A stretch of 61,626 bases of DNA, taken from contig JAGHUL010000002.1 of assembly GCA_018064825.1 (NCBI GenBank), forward strand, positions 1-61,626, given 5' to 3'. The DNA is from Candidatus Colivicinus equi. GTDB taxonomy: Bacteria > Bacillota_I > Bacilli_A > Erysipelotrichales > Erysipelotrichaceae. A program made the position numbers and the translations under genes. Under the pieces are notes generated by a model that saw only the letters and a list, made by a program, of their open reading frames with translations, was not told where the DNA came from and searched no databases. Below, piece by piece: positions 38,248-47,069 of the stretch (its first letter is position 1; each line of letters opens with the position of its first letter).

Positions 38248-39146
38248 TGAAATTAGTTAATAAAGCGTTGTTGTTTACTGGTGCAGGTGTTCTTGCTTAT
38301 GAAAGCATGCTAGATGCTGTTTTTGAAAAGTGTTTTAGTACTAAAACCCCATTATTTAAAGAAAGCTTTGATAAGTATGATGAATATAAGGGCTATCTTC
38401 AAAACTCTAATGTTAACTCTGTGACAATAACATCATATGATGGTTTAAAGTTAAATGCCTATCGCATTACTAATCATGACAATAATAAATATGTAATTAT
38501 TATTCATGGGTTTACTGGAAATAAAAACGATATGTATGATGTCGCAAAGAAATTTGATGATATGGGTTATAACATTTTGCTTATTGATCAAAGAGGTAGT
38601 GGTGAATCAGAAGGTAAGTATGCAACATATGGTTTAAAAGAATCATTGGATTTGGTTAAGTGGATTGATTATTTAGTTAATAAGTGTCCTAATTCACAAA
38701 TTGTTTTATACGGAATATCGATGGGTGCATCTACAGTGTTATCAAGCTTAGGAACAAAACTTCCTGATAATGTAAAATGTGCTATTGAAGATTCTGGATT
38801 CTCTTCTTTATATGAAGAATTAAAATTCTTTATGAAAGAAAAATATCACTTAGTATTTGTAGATACAATCTTGAAGTTATTAGAAAAGAAAATAATTTCT
38901 AAGTTAGATTTTACTTATGAAGATTGTAATCATAAAATTGCATTAAAAAACAATAATGTTCCATTGTTGATAATTCATGGAACTGCAGATACTATCGTTC
39001 CATTTGAAATGTCTAAACGTATATATAATTCTACAAACGGTGCTAAGAAAATATTCGTTGTTGAAGGCGTAGATCACTGTGAATGCAAATCAAATGAAAA
39101 ATATTATATTAATATAAAATCGTTTATTGATAATTATGTAGTGTAA
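38247..39146 (+). CDS. Alpha/beta hydrolase with N-terminal hydrophobic segment
   Basis: IHGFTGNKNDMY, DQRGSGESEG, GISMGAST, IHGTADTIVP. Confidence 0.85.
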   Translation: MKLVNKALLFTGAGVLAYESMLDAVFEKCFSTKTPLFKESFDKYDEYKGYLQNSNVNSVTITSYDGLKLNAYRITNHDNNKYVIIIHGFTGNKNDMYDVAKKFDDMGYNILLIDQRGSGESEGKYATYGLKESLDLVKWIDYLVNKCPNSQIVLYGISMGASTVLSSLGTKLPDNVKCAIEDSGFSSLYEELKFFMKEKYHLVFVDTILKLLEKKIISKLDFTYEDCNHKIALKNNNVPLLIIHGTADTIVPFEMSKRIYNSTNGAKKIFVVEGVDHCECKSNEKYYINIKSFIDNYVV

Positions 39147-39178
39147 AATAATACGATAAACATTGACTATTTTAAATG

Positions 39179-39214
39179 ACTAGTAATAATTACGTGATTA
39201 TTACTAGTTTTTTT
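39179..39214 (+). terminator. Strong Rho-independent terminator
   Basis: ACTAGTAATAAT-tacgtg-ATTATTACTAGT-TTTTTT. Confidence 0.92.
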
Positions 39215-39237
39215 ATCATTCTTATTTTTAAAAAAAT

Positions 39238-39266
39238 TTGCATTGTGAAAATAATGGAATTATAAT
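39238..39266 (+). promoter_or_regulatory. Promoter TTGCAT-N17-TATAAT for histone-like gene
   Basis: TTGCAT 39238-39243, TATAAT 39261-39266. Confidence 0.75.
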
Positions 39267-39321
39267 TTTTATGGAGATAAAAAATCTCTATTACAAAAAG
39301 AATAAGAAAGGGAAAATTATT

Positions 39322-39471
39322 ATGCCAGAAAAGAAAGTTGCTAAGAAAGCTACTACTGCTAAGAAGGCTGTTGCTAAGAAAGCTGCTCCTGCTAAGAAGA
39401 CAGTTGCTAAGAAAGCTGCTCCTGCTAAGAAAGCTACAGCTAAGAAAGCTCCTGCTAAAAAAGCTAAATAG
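39322..39471 (+). CDS. Histone-H1-like Ala/Lys/Pro-rich basic protein (49 aa; start placed at ATG 39322)
   Basis: MPEKKVAKKATTAKKAVAKKAAPAKKTVAKKAAPAKKATAKKAPAKKAK; SD AAGAAAGGG. Confidence 0.8.
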   Translation: MPEKKVAKKATTAKKAVAKKAAPAKKTVAKKAAPAKKATAKKAPAKKAK

Positions 39472-39480
39472 TAATGCGAG

Positions 39481-39507
39481 AAAAGAAGTTGAAAAACTTC
39501 TTTTTTT
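39481..39507 (+). terminator. Terminator AAAAGAAGTT-GAAA-AACTTCTTTTTTT
   Basis: 10-bp stem with GAAA tetraloop and U-tract. Confidence 0.9.
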
Positions 39508-39525
39508 GTACTTATTTTTAATTTT

Positions 39526-39533
39526 GCTATAAT
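39526..39533 (+). promoter_or_regulatory. Extended -10 promoter (TGCTATAAT) of the thrS T-box
   Basis: TGnTATAAT at 39525-39533. Confidence 0.65.
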
Positions 39534-39540
39534 AATTCTA

Positions 39541-39732
39541 GATACAAAGATTAAGACACGATTAAGTTGAATAGTGTTTCAGAGAAATAACGGTTGGTGA
39601 AAGTTATTACACTTCAATTTGATTACTACTTATGAGTTTCTCCTTAATAGGAAGGCGTTGCTTGCGTTAAAAGCATTAAGAAATAAGTTAAGGTGGTACC
39701 TCGCATTCGCGACCTTGTGCCATCTTTTTTTA
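39541..39732 (+). promoter_or_regulatory. T-box leader (threonine) upstream of thrS
   Basis: AAGGTGGTACC at 39690, AACGGTTGGTGAAAGTT distal element, candidate specifier ACTACT at 39625-39630, terminator AAGGTGGTAC/GTGCCATCTT-T7. Confidence 0.92.
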
Positions 39733-39749
39733 TGATTAGGAGGATAAAA

Positions 39750-41480
39750 ATGATTAACGTTAAAGAAAATGAACAATTAAGTATTATGAATCATTCATGT
39801 GCGCACTTGCTGGCTCAAGCAGTTACACATCTATTTCCAAATGCAAAGTTTTGGGTTGGGCCTGTAATAGAAGAAGGCTTCTATTATGATATGGATTTAG
39901 GTGATTATGCTATTAAAGATGATGACTTAGAAAAGATTGAAAAAGAAATGAAGAAAATCGTCAAAGATGGTAAACGCATTGTTAGAAAAGAAATTAGCAA
40001 AGATGAAGCTCTTGAGATGTTTAAAGACGATCCATATAAGATCGATTTAATAAACAATATGGAAGAAGGTTCTATTATTACTACATATACACAAGGTGAT
40101 TTTACAGATTTATGTAGAGGTCCTCATGTTGAAACTGTTAAAGAGTTAAAGAACTTCAAATTATTAAAACATTCTGGTGCATATTGGAAGGGTGATGCTA
40201 ATAACAAAATGCTTCAAAGAATATATGGCATTTGTTTCCCTAGCCAAGAAGAATTAGAAACTCATTTAAATCAAATTGAAGAAGCTAAAAAAAGAGATCA
40301 TCGTAAATTAGGAAAAGAAATGGGTTTATTCATGATGTCTGATTATGGCCCAGGTCTACCATTCTGGCTTCCTAATGGTTATGTATTAAGAAGAACGCTT
40401 GAAGATTTCTGGTTGAAACTACATGCAGAAAGAGGTTATCAAACTATAGATACTCCTATCTTCTTAAATAGAGAATTATGGGAAACTAGTGGACACTGGG
40501 ATCATTACAAAGATGATATGTATACATTTGATGTTGAAGATGGAACATATGCTATTAAGCCTATGAACTGTCCTGGTGCTATTCTTGTTTATAATAATGC
40601 ACTTCACTCATATAAAGAATTACCATTAAGATATTCAGAATTAGGACATGTTCATAGATATGAAGCTAGTGGTGCACTTAGCGGTTTATTTAGAGTTAGA
40701 GGATTCACACAAGATGATGCTCATATCTTATTAATGGAATCACAAATCGGTGATGAAGTAGCCAGAATTCTAGAACTTTATGATTATGTATATTCTATTT
40801 TTGGTTTAAATTATGCTATCGAATTATCAACTAGACCGGAAGATTTTATTGGTGAAATTGAAGTTTGGGATGCTGCTGAAAAAGCATTAGAAAAAGCATG
40901 TTTAGCAACTGGACATAAGTTTAAAATTAATCCAGGTGATGGTGCGTTCTATGGCCCAAAATTAGACTTCAAGCTTACAGATTCATTAGGAAGAATTTGG
41001 CAATGTGGAACTGTACAATTAGATATGCAACTTCCAGGAAGATTTAATTGTACTTATATTGCTGAAGATGGTTCTAAGAAAACTCCAGTTATGATTCATA
41101 GAGCATGCTTTGGTTCTCTTGAAAGATTTATTGGTATTTTAATAGAAAATTATGGTGGCGTATTCCCACTGTGGTTGGCACCAAAACAAGTAACTATTAT
41201 TCCTGTTAATAGCGAAATTCATAGTGAATATGCAAATAAAGTTAAACAGTTATTAATTGAGAAGGGTATTAAAGTCGAAGTTGATGATCGTAACGAAAAA
41301 CTTGGTTATCGTATGAGAGAGGCTCAATTAACTAAAGTTCCAGTAGTTCTTGTAGTTGGCGATAATGAAATGAATTCAAATACCGTCAATATAAGAAGAC
41401 ATGGCAAGGAAGGACAACAATCAATGGGTGTTGATGAATTGATTGAGTCATTGCAAAAAGAAATAGAAGAAAAGAAATAA
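39750..41480 (+). CDS. thrS: Threonyl-tRNA synthetase (start placed at ATG 39750; upstream called start lies in the T-box)
   Basis: HSCAHLLAQAVTHLFP, CRGPHVETV, KPMNCPGAILVY, RVRGFTQDDAHIL. Confidence 0.98.
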   Translation: MINVKENEQLSIMNHSCAHLLAQAVTHLFPNAKFWVGPVIEEGFYYDMDLGDYAIKDDDLEKIEKEMKKIVKDGKRIVRKEISKDEALEMFKDDPYKIDLINNMEEGSIITTYTQGDFTDLCRGPHVETVKELKNFKLLKHSGAYWKGDANNKMLQRIYGICFPSQEELETHLNQIEEAKKRDHRKLGKEMGLFMMSDYGPGLPFWLPNGYVLRRTLEDFWLKLHAERGYQTIDTPIFLNRELWETSGHWDHYKDDMYTFDVEDGTYAIKPMNCPGAILVYNNALHSYKELPLRYSELGHVHRYEASGALSGLFRVRGFTQDDAHILLMESQIGDEVARILELYDYVYSIFGLNYAIELSTRPEDFIGEIEVWDAAEKALEKACLATGHKFKINPGDGAFYGPKLDFKLTDSLGRIWQCGTVQLDMQLPGRFNCTYIAEDGSKKTPVMIHRACFGSLERFIGILIENYGGVFPLWLAPKQVTIIPVNSEIHSEYANKVKQLLIEKGIKVEVDDRNEKLGYRMREAQLTKVPVVLVVGDNEMNSNTVNIRRHGKEGQQSMGVDELIESLQKEIEEKK

Positions 41481-41486
41481 GCACTA

Positions 41487-41516
41487 GAAAAGCTCCATTA
41501 GGAGCTTTTCGTTTTT
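41487..41516. terminator. Bidirectional terminator between convergent thrS and proS
   Basis: GAAAAGCTCC-atta-GGAGCTTTTC, perfect 10-bp stem. Confidence 0.85.
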
Positions 41517-41517
41517 C

Positions 41518-43194
41518 TTATTTTAGTTTTTCAATTGCTTCTTCAATGGTTAGTTCTTCAGCTTGAGCTTCGCAACGTTTTTTGAATTCAACTTTTCCTT
41601 CACTAGCGCCTCTGCCCACTGTTATACGATAAGGTATACCGATTAGTTCAGAATCGTTGAATTTAACGCCAGGTCTTTCATCTCTATCATCTAGCATTAC
41701 TTCAATGCCTAATGATTGTAGTTTATCGTATAAGTCATTAGCTACCTTACATTGAGTTTCGTCTTTTGTTGACATAATCAAGATTATAACTTTAAATGGA
41801 GCAATTATTTCTGGCCAAATAATACCTTTTTCATCATGATTTTGTTCAACGATGGCAGCCATTGTTCTTCCGATACCTATGCCATATGAACCCATCCAAA
41901 CATCTTGCAACTTATTGTTAACATCTGCATATTGCAAATCCATTGCTTTTGAATATTTAGTACCAAGCTTGAAAGTATTTCCTACTTCGATGCCCTTTGT
42001 AAACTTAAGTGGTTTATGACATTTTGGACATAAATCACCATCTTTGCAGTTAACGATATCTCCGACTAAATCATATTTGATATCACTAACATTAGCGTTT
42101 TTGAAATGATAACCTTTCTTATTAGCTCCACATACAAAGTTCTTCATTTCAAGTACTTCTTTATCGATTACAACTTTGCAATTTAATCCGATTGGACCGC
42201 AATATCCAGGAACAGCATTTGATTTTGCGATTAGTTCATCGTCTGCGAAATTGATTTCTTTTGCTTGTAATAGTTTAAGAACTTTTGTTTCGTTTAGTTC
42301 TCTATCACCATTAATGAAGAAGATTACTAATTCTCCATCTACATTCATAATTAATGCTTTAATTGAATGTGATGTTTCAACATTCAATAACTTGCATACA
42401 TCTTCAATAGTTTCGCAATGTGGTGTTTCAACTTCTTCGATTGGTTGTAGTTCACTATTATCAATAACTTGTGGTCTTACAACTTCAGATATTTCCATAT
42501 TTGAAGAATAATCACATTCATCACAATAGATAACAGTATCTTCACCAAGTGGGGCAATTGCTTGGAATTCTTCTGATAATAGGCCACCCATGATTCCTGT
42601 ATCGGCTTTTACGATACGATAGTTAACGCCTAACATATCAAATGATTTCTTGTATGCATCAAACATTAATTTATAAGATTTGTCTAATCCTTCTTCATTT
42701 ATGTCAAATGAATAAGCATCTTTCATAACGAATTCTTTAACTCTTACTAAGCCAAATCTAGCACGAGGTTCATCTCTAAACTTATCTTGAAATTGATATA
42801 GATTAAATGGCATATTTTTATAAGATTTAATCATTGATTTTGCAGCATACGCGAATAATTCCTCGTGAGTTGGCCCTAATACCATATCTTTGTTATTACG
42901 ATCTTTTAATTTAAAGATTGAAGGGCCAAATCCAGACATACGTCCAGAATTTTCGTAGTATTCACTTGCGATAAGTGCTGGCATTTTAACTTCTTGAGCA
43001 CCAGTTTCATTCATGTTTTTTCTTATGATGTTTTCAATTTTGTTTTCAACAATTAAACCTAATGGAAGCATCATGTATACACCTGCTGATGTTTTTTTAA
43101 TAAAACCTGCTTTTACTAATAGATTTCCTGAATCTGAATCTTCATCTCTTTGGTCTTCTCTCAAGGTGAAGAAATATTTGTCTTTTAATTTCAT
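41518..43194 (-). CDS. proS: Prolyl-tRNA synthetase (bacterial type with editing insertion)
   Basis: LLVKAGFIKKTSAGVYMMLPLGL, GPTHEELFA, QFQDKFRDEPRARFGLVRVKEFVMKDAYSF. Confidence 0.97.
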   Translation of the reverse strand: MKLKDKYFFTLREDQRDEDSDSGNLLVKAGFIKKTSAGVYMMLPLGLIVENKIENIIRKNMNETGAQEVKMPALIASEYYENSGRMSGFGPSIFKLKDRNNKDMVLGPTHEELFAYAAKSMIKSYKNMPFNLYQFQDKFRDEPRARFGLVRVKEFVMKDAYSFDINEEGLDKSYKLMFDAYKKSFDMLGVNYRIVKADTGIMGGLLSEEFQAIAPLGEDTVIYCDECDYSSNMEISEVVRPQVIDNSELQPIEEVETPHCETIEDVCKLLNVETSHSIKALIMNVDGELVIFFINGDRELNETKVLKLLQAKEINFADDELIAKSNAVPGYCGPIGLNCKVVIDKEVLEMKNFVCGANKKGYHFKNANVSDIKYDLVGDIVNCKDGDLCPKCHKPLKFTKGIEVGNTFKLGTKYSKAMDLQYADVNNKLQDVWMGSYGIGIGRTMAAIVEQNHDEKGIIWPEIIAPFKVIILIMSTKDETQCKVANDLYDKLQSLGIEVMLDDRDERPGVKFNDSELIGIPYRITVGRGASEGKVEFKKRCEAQAEELTIEEAIEKLK

Positions 43195-43214
43195 ACTGTT
43201 AATCTCCCTAAATA

Positions 43215-44060
43215 TTATATATTATATGGTTCGAAATTCTTGAAATGCAGTTTTGCCACATTATTTAATTTTTCTTTTCCGTATTTATTTATGAACATCT
43301 TTATATCATTATCTACTAATTCCGATGCACCTTTATGAAACTTGAAATTATATTGTTTCTCAAGCTTGTCCATATATGTTAAGAAGGCGTATCTGCTAAT
43401 CATACTTGACACGGCTACCGCCGGGTATTTAGATTCAGCTTTTGTCTCAAAGATTAGATTACGATATATTTCTTTTTCTTCGCTCAAATATTCATAATAT
43501 GTGCTAATGTCACAAAACTGGTCAACATATGCTTCACTAGGTATTTTATATCCTTTAGCTTCGAGATTTATGTATGCTTTATTATGCATTTTAGCTTTTA
43601 TCATATTAAGATTATTTGTTTTATGAACTTCGTTATATCTACTGTTATCTAGGATTAATAACGAATGTTTAAAACGTTTTGTAAGTTCTGGTCCTATTTT
43701 CATAATAAAATCATCATCTAAAGCTTTAGAGTCAGTTATATGATTGGCTTCAATAAAAGGATAATCTGATTCTTCGACAATTGACGCACATACTACGACC
43801 GGGCCAAAGACATCACCAGTACCAACTTCATCAGAACCGGCTTGTCTGTTTTTCTTTACGTCAATGTATGCTTGCGCGTAGAAAAAAGCATCATTTCCTT
43901 GAAATACTACTTTATTAGTTTTATATATCGAAATAGTTAAATCTTCTTTTTGAATAAAAGTATCGATATATTCGTTCTTATTTGGCGTGATATATTCTTT
44001 AAAAGTCTCTTTTAAAGTTTGAATTTTATCGTTTTCTAACTTAAATGAAAATGTTCCCAT
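43215..44060 (-). CDS. rnhC: Ribonuclease HIII (start placed at ATG 44060; TTG 44075 in ORF track)
   Basis: QAGSDEVGTGDVFGPVVVCA, ITDSKALDDDFI, long N-terminal TBP-like domain. Confidence 0.92.
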   Translation of the reverse strand: MGTFSFKLENDKIQTLKETFKEYITPNKNEYIDTFIQKEDLTISIYKTNKVVFQGNDAFFYAQAYIDVKKNRQAGSDEVGTGDVFGPVVVCASIVEESDYPFIEANHITDSKALDDDFIMKIGPELTKRFKHSLLILDNSRYNEVHKTNNLNMIKAKMHNKAYINLEAKGYKIPSEAYVDQFCDISTYYEYLSEEKEIYRNLIFETKAESKYPAVAVSSMISRYAFLTYMDKLEKQYNFKFHKGASELVDNDIKMFINKYGKEKLNNVAKLHFKNFEPYNI

Positions 44061-44066
44061 ATCTTT

Positions 44067-44072
44067 AGTATA
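44067..44072 (-). promoter_or_regulatory. -10 box TATACT (minus strand) 6 nt before rnhC ATG
   Basis: AGTATA on + strand at 44067-44072; ATG at 44060. Confidence 0.5.
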
Positions 44073-44141
44073 CAATACTGATGGATATATTATTTAGGTA
44101 TATAAGGTACTCTTTTTTATATTTTGCTTTGTATCAAATAA

Positions 44142-44170
44142 TTGCAGCAAAATCAGATATTTTCTAAAAT
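44142..44170 (+). promoter_or_regulatory. Promoter TTGCAG-N17-TAAAAT 6 nt before cvpA ATG
   Basis: TTGCAG 44142-44147, TAAAAT 44165-44170, ATG 44177, no SD. Confidence 0.6.
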
Positions 44171-44176
44171 ATAAGT

Positions 44177-44800
44177 ATGTTGATTCCTGAAAACTGTTTT
44201 ATTTATATAAATATATTTATTGTTCTGCTTTATATAGCTTTTATAGTATTTGGTTACTTAAAAGGCTTTGTTTTTGAACTTATTTCTTTGGTTTATACTG
44301 CCGCTTCTTTATTTATTGCATGGCTTATTTCTCCTGTTTTAGCGAATTTGCATCCAATATTGAAGTTATCAGACATCTATAAAGAAGAGATGATTATTAC
44401 AAAAATTGTTAATATTGATCAAATATTGAATACGTTTATATATTTTGTTCTAGTGTTCATTGCGTTAAAGATTGCTTATATTGTTATTTCATTAATAGTT
44501 AAATCGTTAAACAAAGTTCCAGTGCTTGGAACAGTTAATAAAATTTTGGGTGCTATTTTAGGAATTGTTAATGCAACTTTAGTAACATTAGTTATTTCTG
44601 TTCTTTTTACTCTTCCTTTGTTTAAAAATGGTCAAGAGGTTAGGAAGAATACCGCTTTATGTTATGTAGATAAATATAGTAATGCTTTAATAAGCTTTGT
44701 TGTAGATAACTTAAATATTGATATCGATTCAAATAATATCGATTTTGATGCTTCAGAGGCAAGAGAAAGCATTAAAGAATGGTTAATTAAACATGAATGA
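44177..44800 (+). CDS. CvpA family membrane protein
   Basis: Four TM segments, GYLKGFVFELISLVYTAASLFIAWLISP, LNKVPVLGTVNKILGAILGIVNA. Confidence 0.8.
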   Translation: MLIPENCFIYINIFIVLLYIAFIVFGYLKGFVFELISLVYTAASLFIAWLISPVLANLHPILKLSDIYKEEMIITKIVNIDQILNTFIYFVLVFIALKIAYIVISLIVKSLNKVPVLGTVNKILGAILGIVNATLVTLVISVLFTLPLFKNGQEVRKNTALCYVDKYSNALISFVVDNLNIDIDSNNIDFDASEARESIKEWLIKHE

Positions 44801-47069
44801 TTACCGTAGCTTAGATTTACCGTTTATTAAAAGTAAAATCGCTGAATACGCATCTATCTTAGAGGCTAAAGAGCAGATTTTAGATCAAGAGATTATTTAT
44901 AATCCTTTAGTAATTAAAAGTAATATCACCGAAACTAAAGAAGCATTAAATATATTAAAAGATGATTATGTCATTTCTTTTGATGGTATTAATAATGTCA
45001 ACGAATATTTAGATAAAGCTGAAAAGAACATTACTTTGAATGGTGCTGAACTATTAAAGATTCTAGTTTTTCATAACCATTGTTCACGTTTAAAGAAACA
45101 ATTTACTAATTTTAATAAAGAACTTAATATTCGAGATTACACAGATTCAATATATTTGGATACTGATGTTTTTAACAAGATAGAAAACTGCATAGATAAT
45201 AATGGCGAAATCAAACTAGACTGCACCGATGAATTAAGAAGGGTATGTAAAGAATTAGAGAATGCCGAGAAGTCTCTTTACTCTCGTGCTTATCAATTTG
45301 TTGATAAGCATATGGCATCATTACAAGAGCCTTCGTTATTTGAAAGAAATAATCGAGTTGTTCTTTTAATAAAGAATTCTGATAAAAACAAATACGGCGG
45401 TTATGCTTATGGTACTTCTTCTTCTGGCCTTGCAAGTTATGTCGAGCCTAGTCCATTAGTAGAATTAAATAATAGGCGTATGCAGCTATTACAAGCAAAA
45501 GAAGATGAAATTAGTCGGATTCTTAAACATTTAACATATGTTGTGAGCGGTATTTGTTCTTTTTACCGTAAAAATTTTGATTCTTTAGTCAAACTGAATG
45601 TTGTATTTGCGAAAGCAAGTTATGGCTATGCACATAATGGCATAATGGCTGAAATATCTTCTGATAGATATTTTGAATATACAGATATCTGCCATCCGCT
45701 TATAGATGAAAAGAAAGTTATATCCAATTCTTATCGACTATACAGTCCTTATAAAGGAATTGTTATTAGTGGATCTAACACAGGCGGCAAAACAGTATCG
45801 TTAAAACTTATTGGCTTAGCTACAGTATGCACATATTTAGGAATTCCTTTAATCGCAAGTAAGGCTATTGTGCCTATATATGATGATGTTTTAGTTGATA
45901 TTGATGATAATCAATCTATTCAAGATTCTTTATCGACTTTTTCAAGTCATATTACAAATATTAATAATATATTGTCAAAAGCAACTGATAAATCACTTAT
46001 TCTTATTGATGAGCTAGTAAGTGGTACAGATCCAAAACAAGCTCAAGCAATTTCGTTGGCTATTATCGATAAAATAAAGGAAATTGGTTCTAGTTTTGTA
46101 ATCACTACTCATTATGATGAAATTAAAAACTATTCTTATGATGATGATACGATTTTACTTTCTGCTGTAAGTTTTAATATGGAAACATTAACACCTACTT
46201 ACCATTATTTGGAGAATGCTGTAGGTTCATCGAATGCACTAGAAATTGCATCTCGCTATATAAGCGATGAAAGCATTATTGAAAAAGCACGTTATTATTT
46301 AGATTTAAAACAAACTAAAGAAGATGAGCTAATCAATAAATTGGCCAAACAGATTGAAGAAACTAGTTTGGAGAAAGAAAGATTAGATAATCTTCAAGAA
46401 GAAAACAGGGTTTTAAAAGAAGAATTAAATAGTAAAATTAAATCTTTTGATAGTGAAAAGGCGATTTTAAGAGAGAACTATTTAAAAGAACTAAATGATT
46501 TTATTGATAATGAGAAAAAGAAAACAGTATCTAGACTTCAGAGTTTACATTCAAGTAAAGAAGTAAACAAAATAGAAGAAATTGTAAAAGATGTTGAAAT
46601 TAAACCAATAAAAGAAATAGTTCAAGAAGATGAAACTATTGAAATAGGTGACAACGTTCGAATAAACGACAATGAACAAATAGGTGTTGTAACTGAGATT
46701 CGCAACAACAATGTTGTTGTCAATGTTAGAGGCATTAGTGTTAAAACAAAGATTTCCGATTTAAAAAAGATGCCAAAAATAAAAGTAGAGAAAACAAAGA
46801 TAATAAAACCAAAAGTGGCTAGAGTATCTAATGAATTGAATCTTGTGGGACAAAGAGTAGAAGATGGATTAGTTTTGATGGATGAATATTTAGATAAAGC
46901 CAATGCTTCGCGTTTATCAAGTGTCAAAATTATTCATGGAATTGGTACAGGAACTTTACGAACTGCACTAAGAGAAAGAATGAAAAAGATTAAATACATC
47001 GATAAATATCATGATGGTGATTTTTATGATGGTGGTAGTGCAGTAACAATTGTGGAATTTAAAAAATGA
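44793..47069 (+). CDS. mutS2: Endonuclease MutS2
   Basis: SGSNTGGKTVSLKLIGL, LILIDELVSGTDPKQAQ, C-terminal Smr domain LNLVGQRVEDGL…IIHGIGTGTLR. Confidence 0.96.
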   Translation: MNDYRSLDLPFIKSKIAEYASILEAKEQILDQEIIYNPLVIKSNITETKEALNILKDDYVISFDGINNVNEYLDKAEKNITLNGAELLKILVFHNHCSRLKKQFTNFNKELNIRDYTDSIYLDTDVFNKIENCIDNNGEIKLDCTDELRRVCKELENAEKSLYSRAYQFVDKHMASLQEPSLFERNNRVVLLIKNSDKNKYGGYAYGTSSSGLASYVEPSPLVELNNRRMQLLQAKEDEISRILKHLTYVVSGICSFYRKNFDSLVKLNVVFAKASYGYAHNGIMAEISSDRYFEYTDICHPLIDEKKVISNSYRLYSPYKGIVISGSNTGGKTVSLKLIGLATVCTYLGIPLIASKAIVPIYDDVLVDIDDNQSIQDSLSTFSSHITNINNILSKATDKSLILIDELVSGTDPKQAQAISLAIIDKIKEIGSSFVITTHYDEIKNYSYDDDTILLSAVSFNMETLTPTYHYLENAVGSSNALEIASRYISDESIIEKARYYLDLKQTKEDELINKLAKQIEETSLEKERLDNLQEENRVLKEELNSKIKSFDSEKAILRENYLKELNDFIDNEKKKTVSRLQSLHSSKEVNKIEEIVKDVEIKPIKEIVQEDETIEIGDNVRINDNEQIGVVTEIRNNNVVVNVRGISVKTKISDLKKMPKIKVEKTKIIKPKVARVSNELNLVGQRVEDGLVLMDEYLDKANASRLSSVKIIHGIGTGTLRTALRERMKKIKYIDKYHDGDFYDGGSAVTIVEFKK

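Noticed and set aside
39179-39214. 12-bp inverted repeat ACTAGTAATAAT/ATTATTACTAGT considered as an operator
   Set aside because: It is followed by a T7 tract directly after a stop codon region, best explained as a terminator.
39338-39532. Overlapping + strand ORF MLRKLLLLRRLLLRKLLLL…
   Set aside because: Frame-shifted reading of the AAKKA-encoding repeat in the histone-like gene; it runs through the downstream terminator. Low-complexity artefact.
42176-42511. + strand ORF antisense to proS (111 aa), likewise 43013-43243
   Set aside because: Antisense shadow of confident minus-strand genes; Ser/Ile-rich composition typical of the complement of AT-rich coding sequence.
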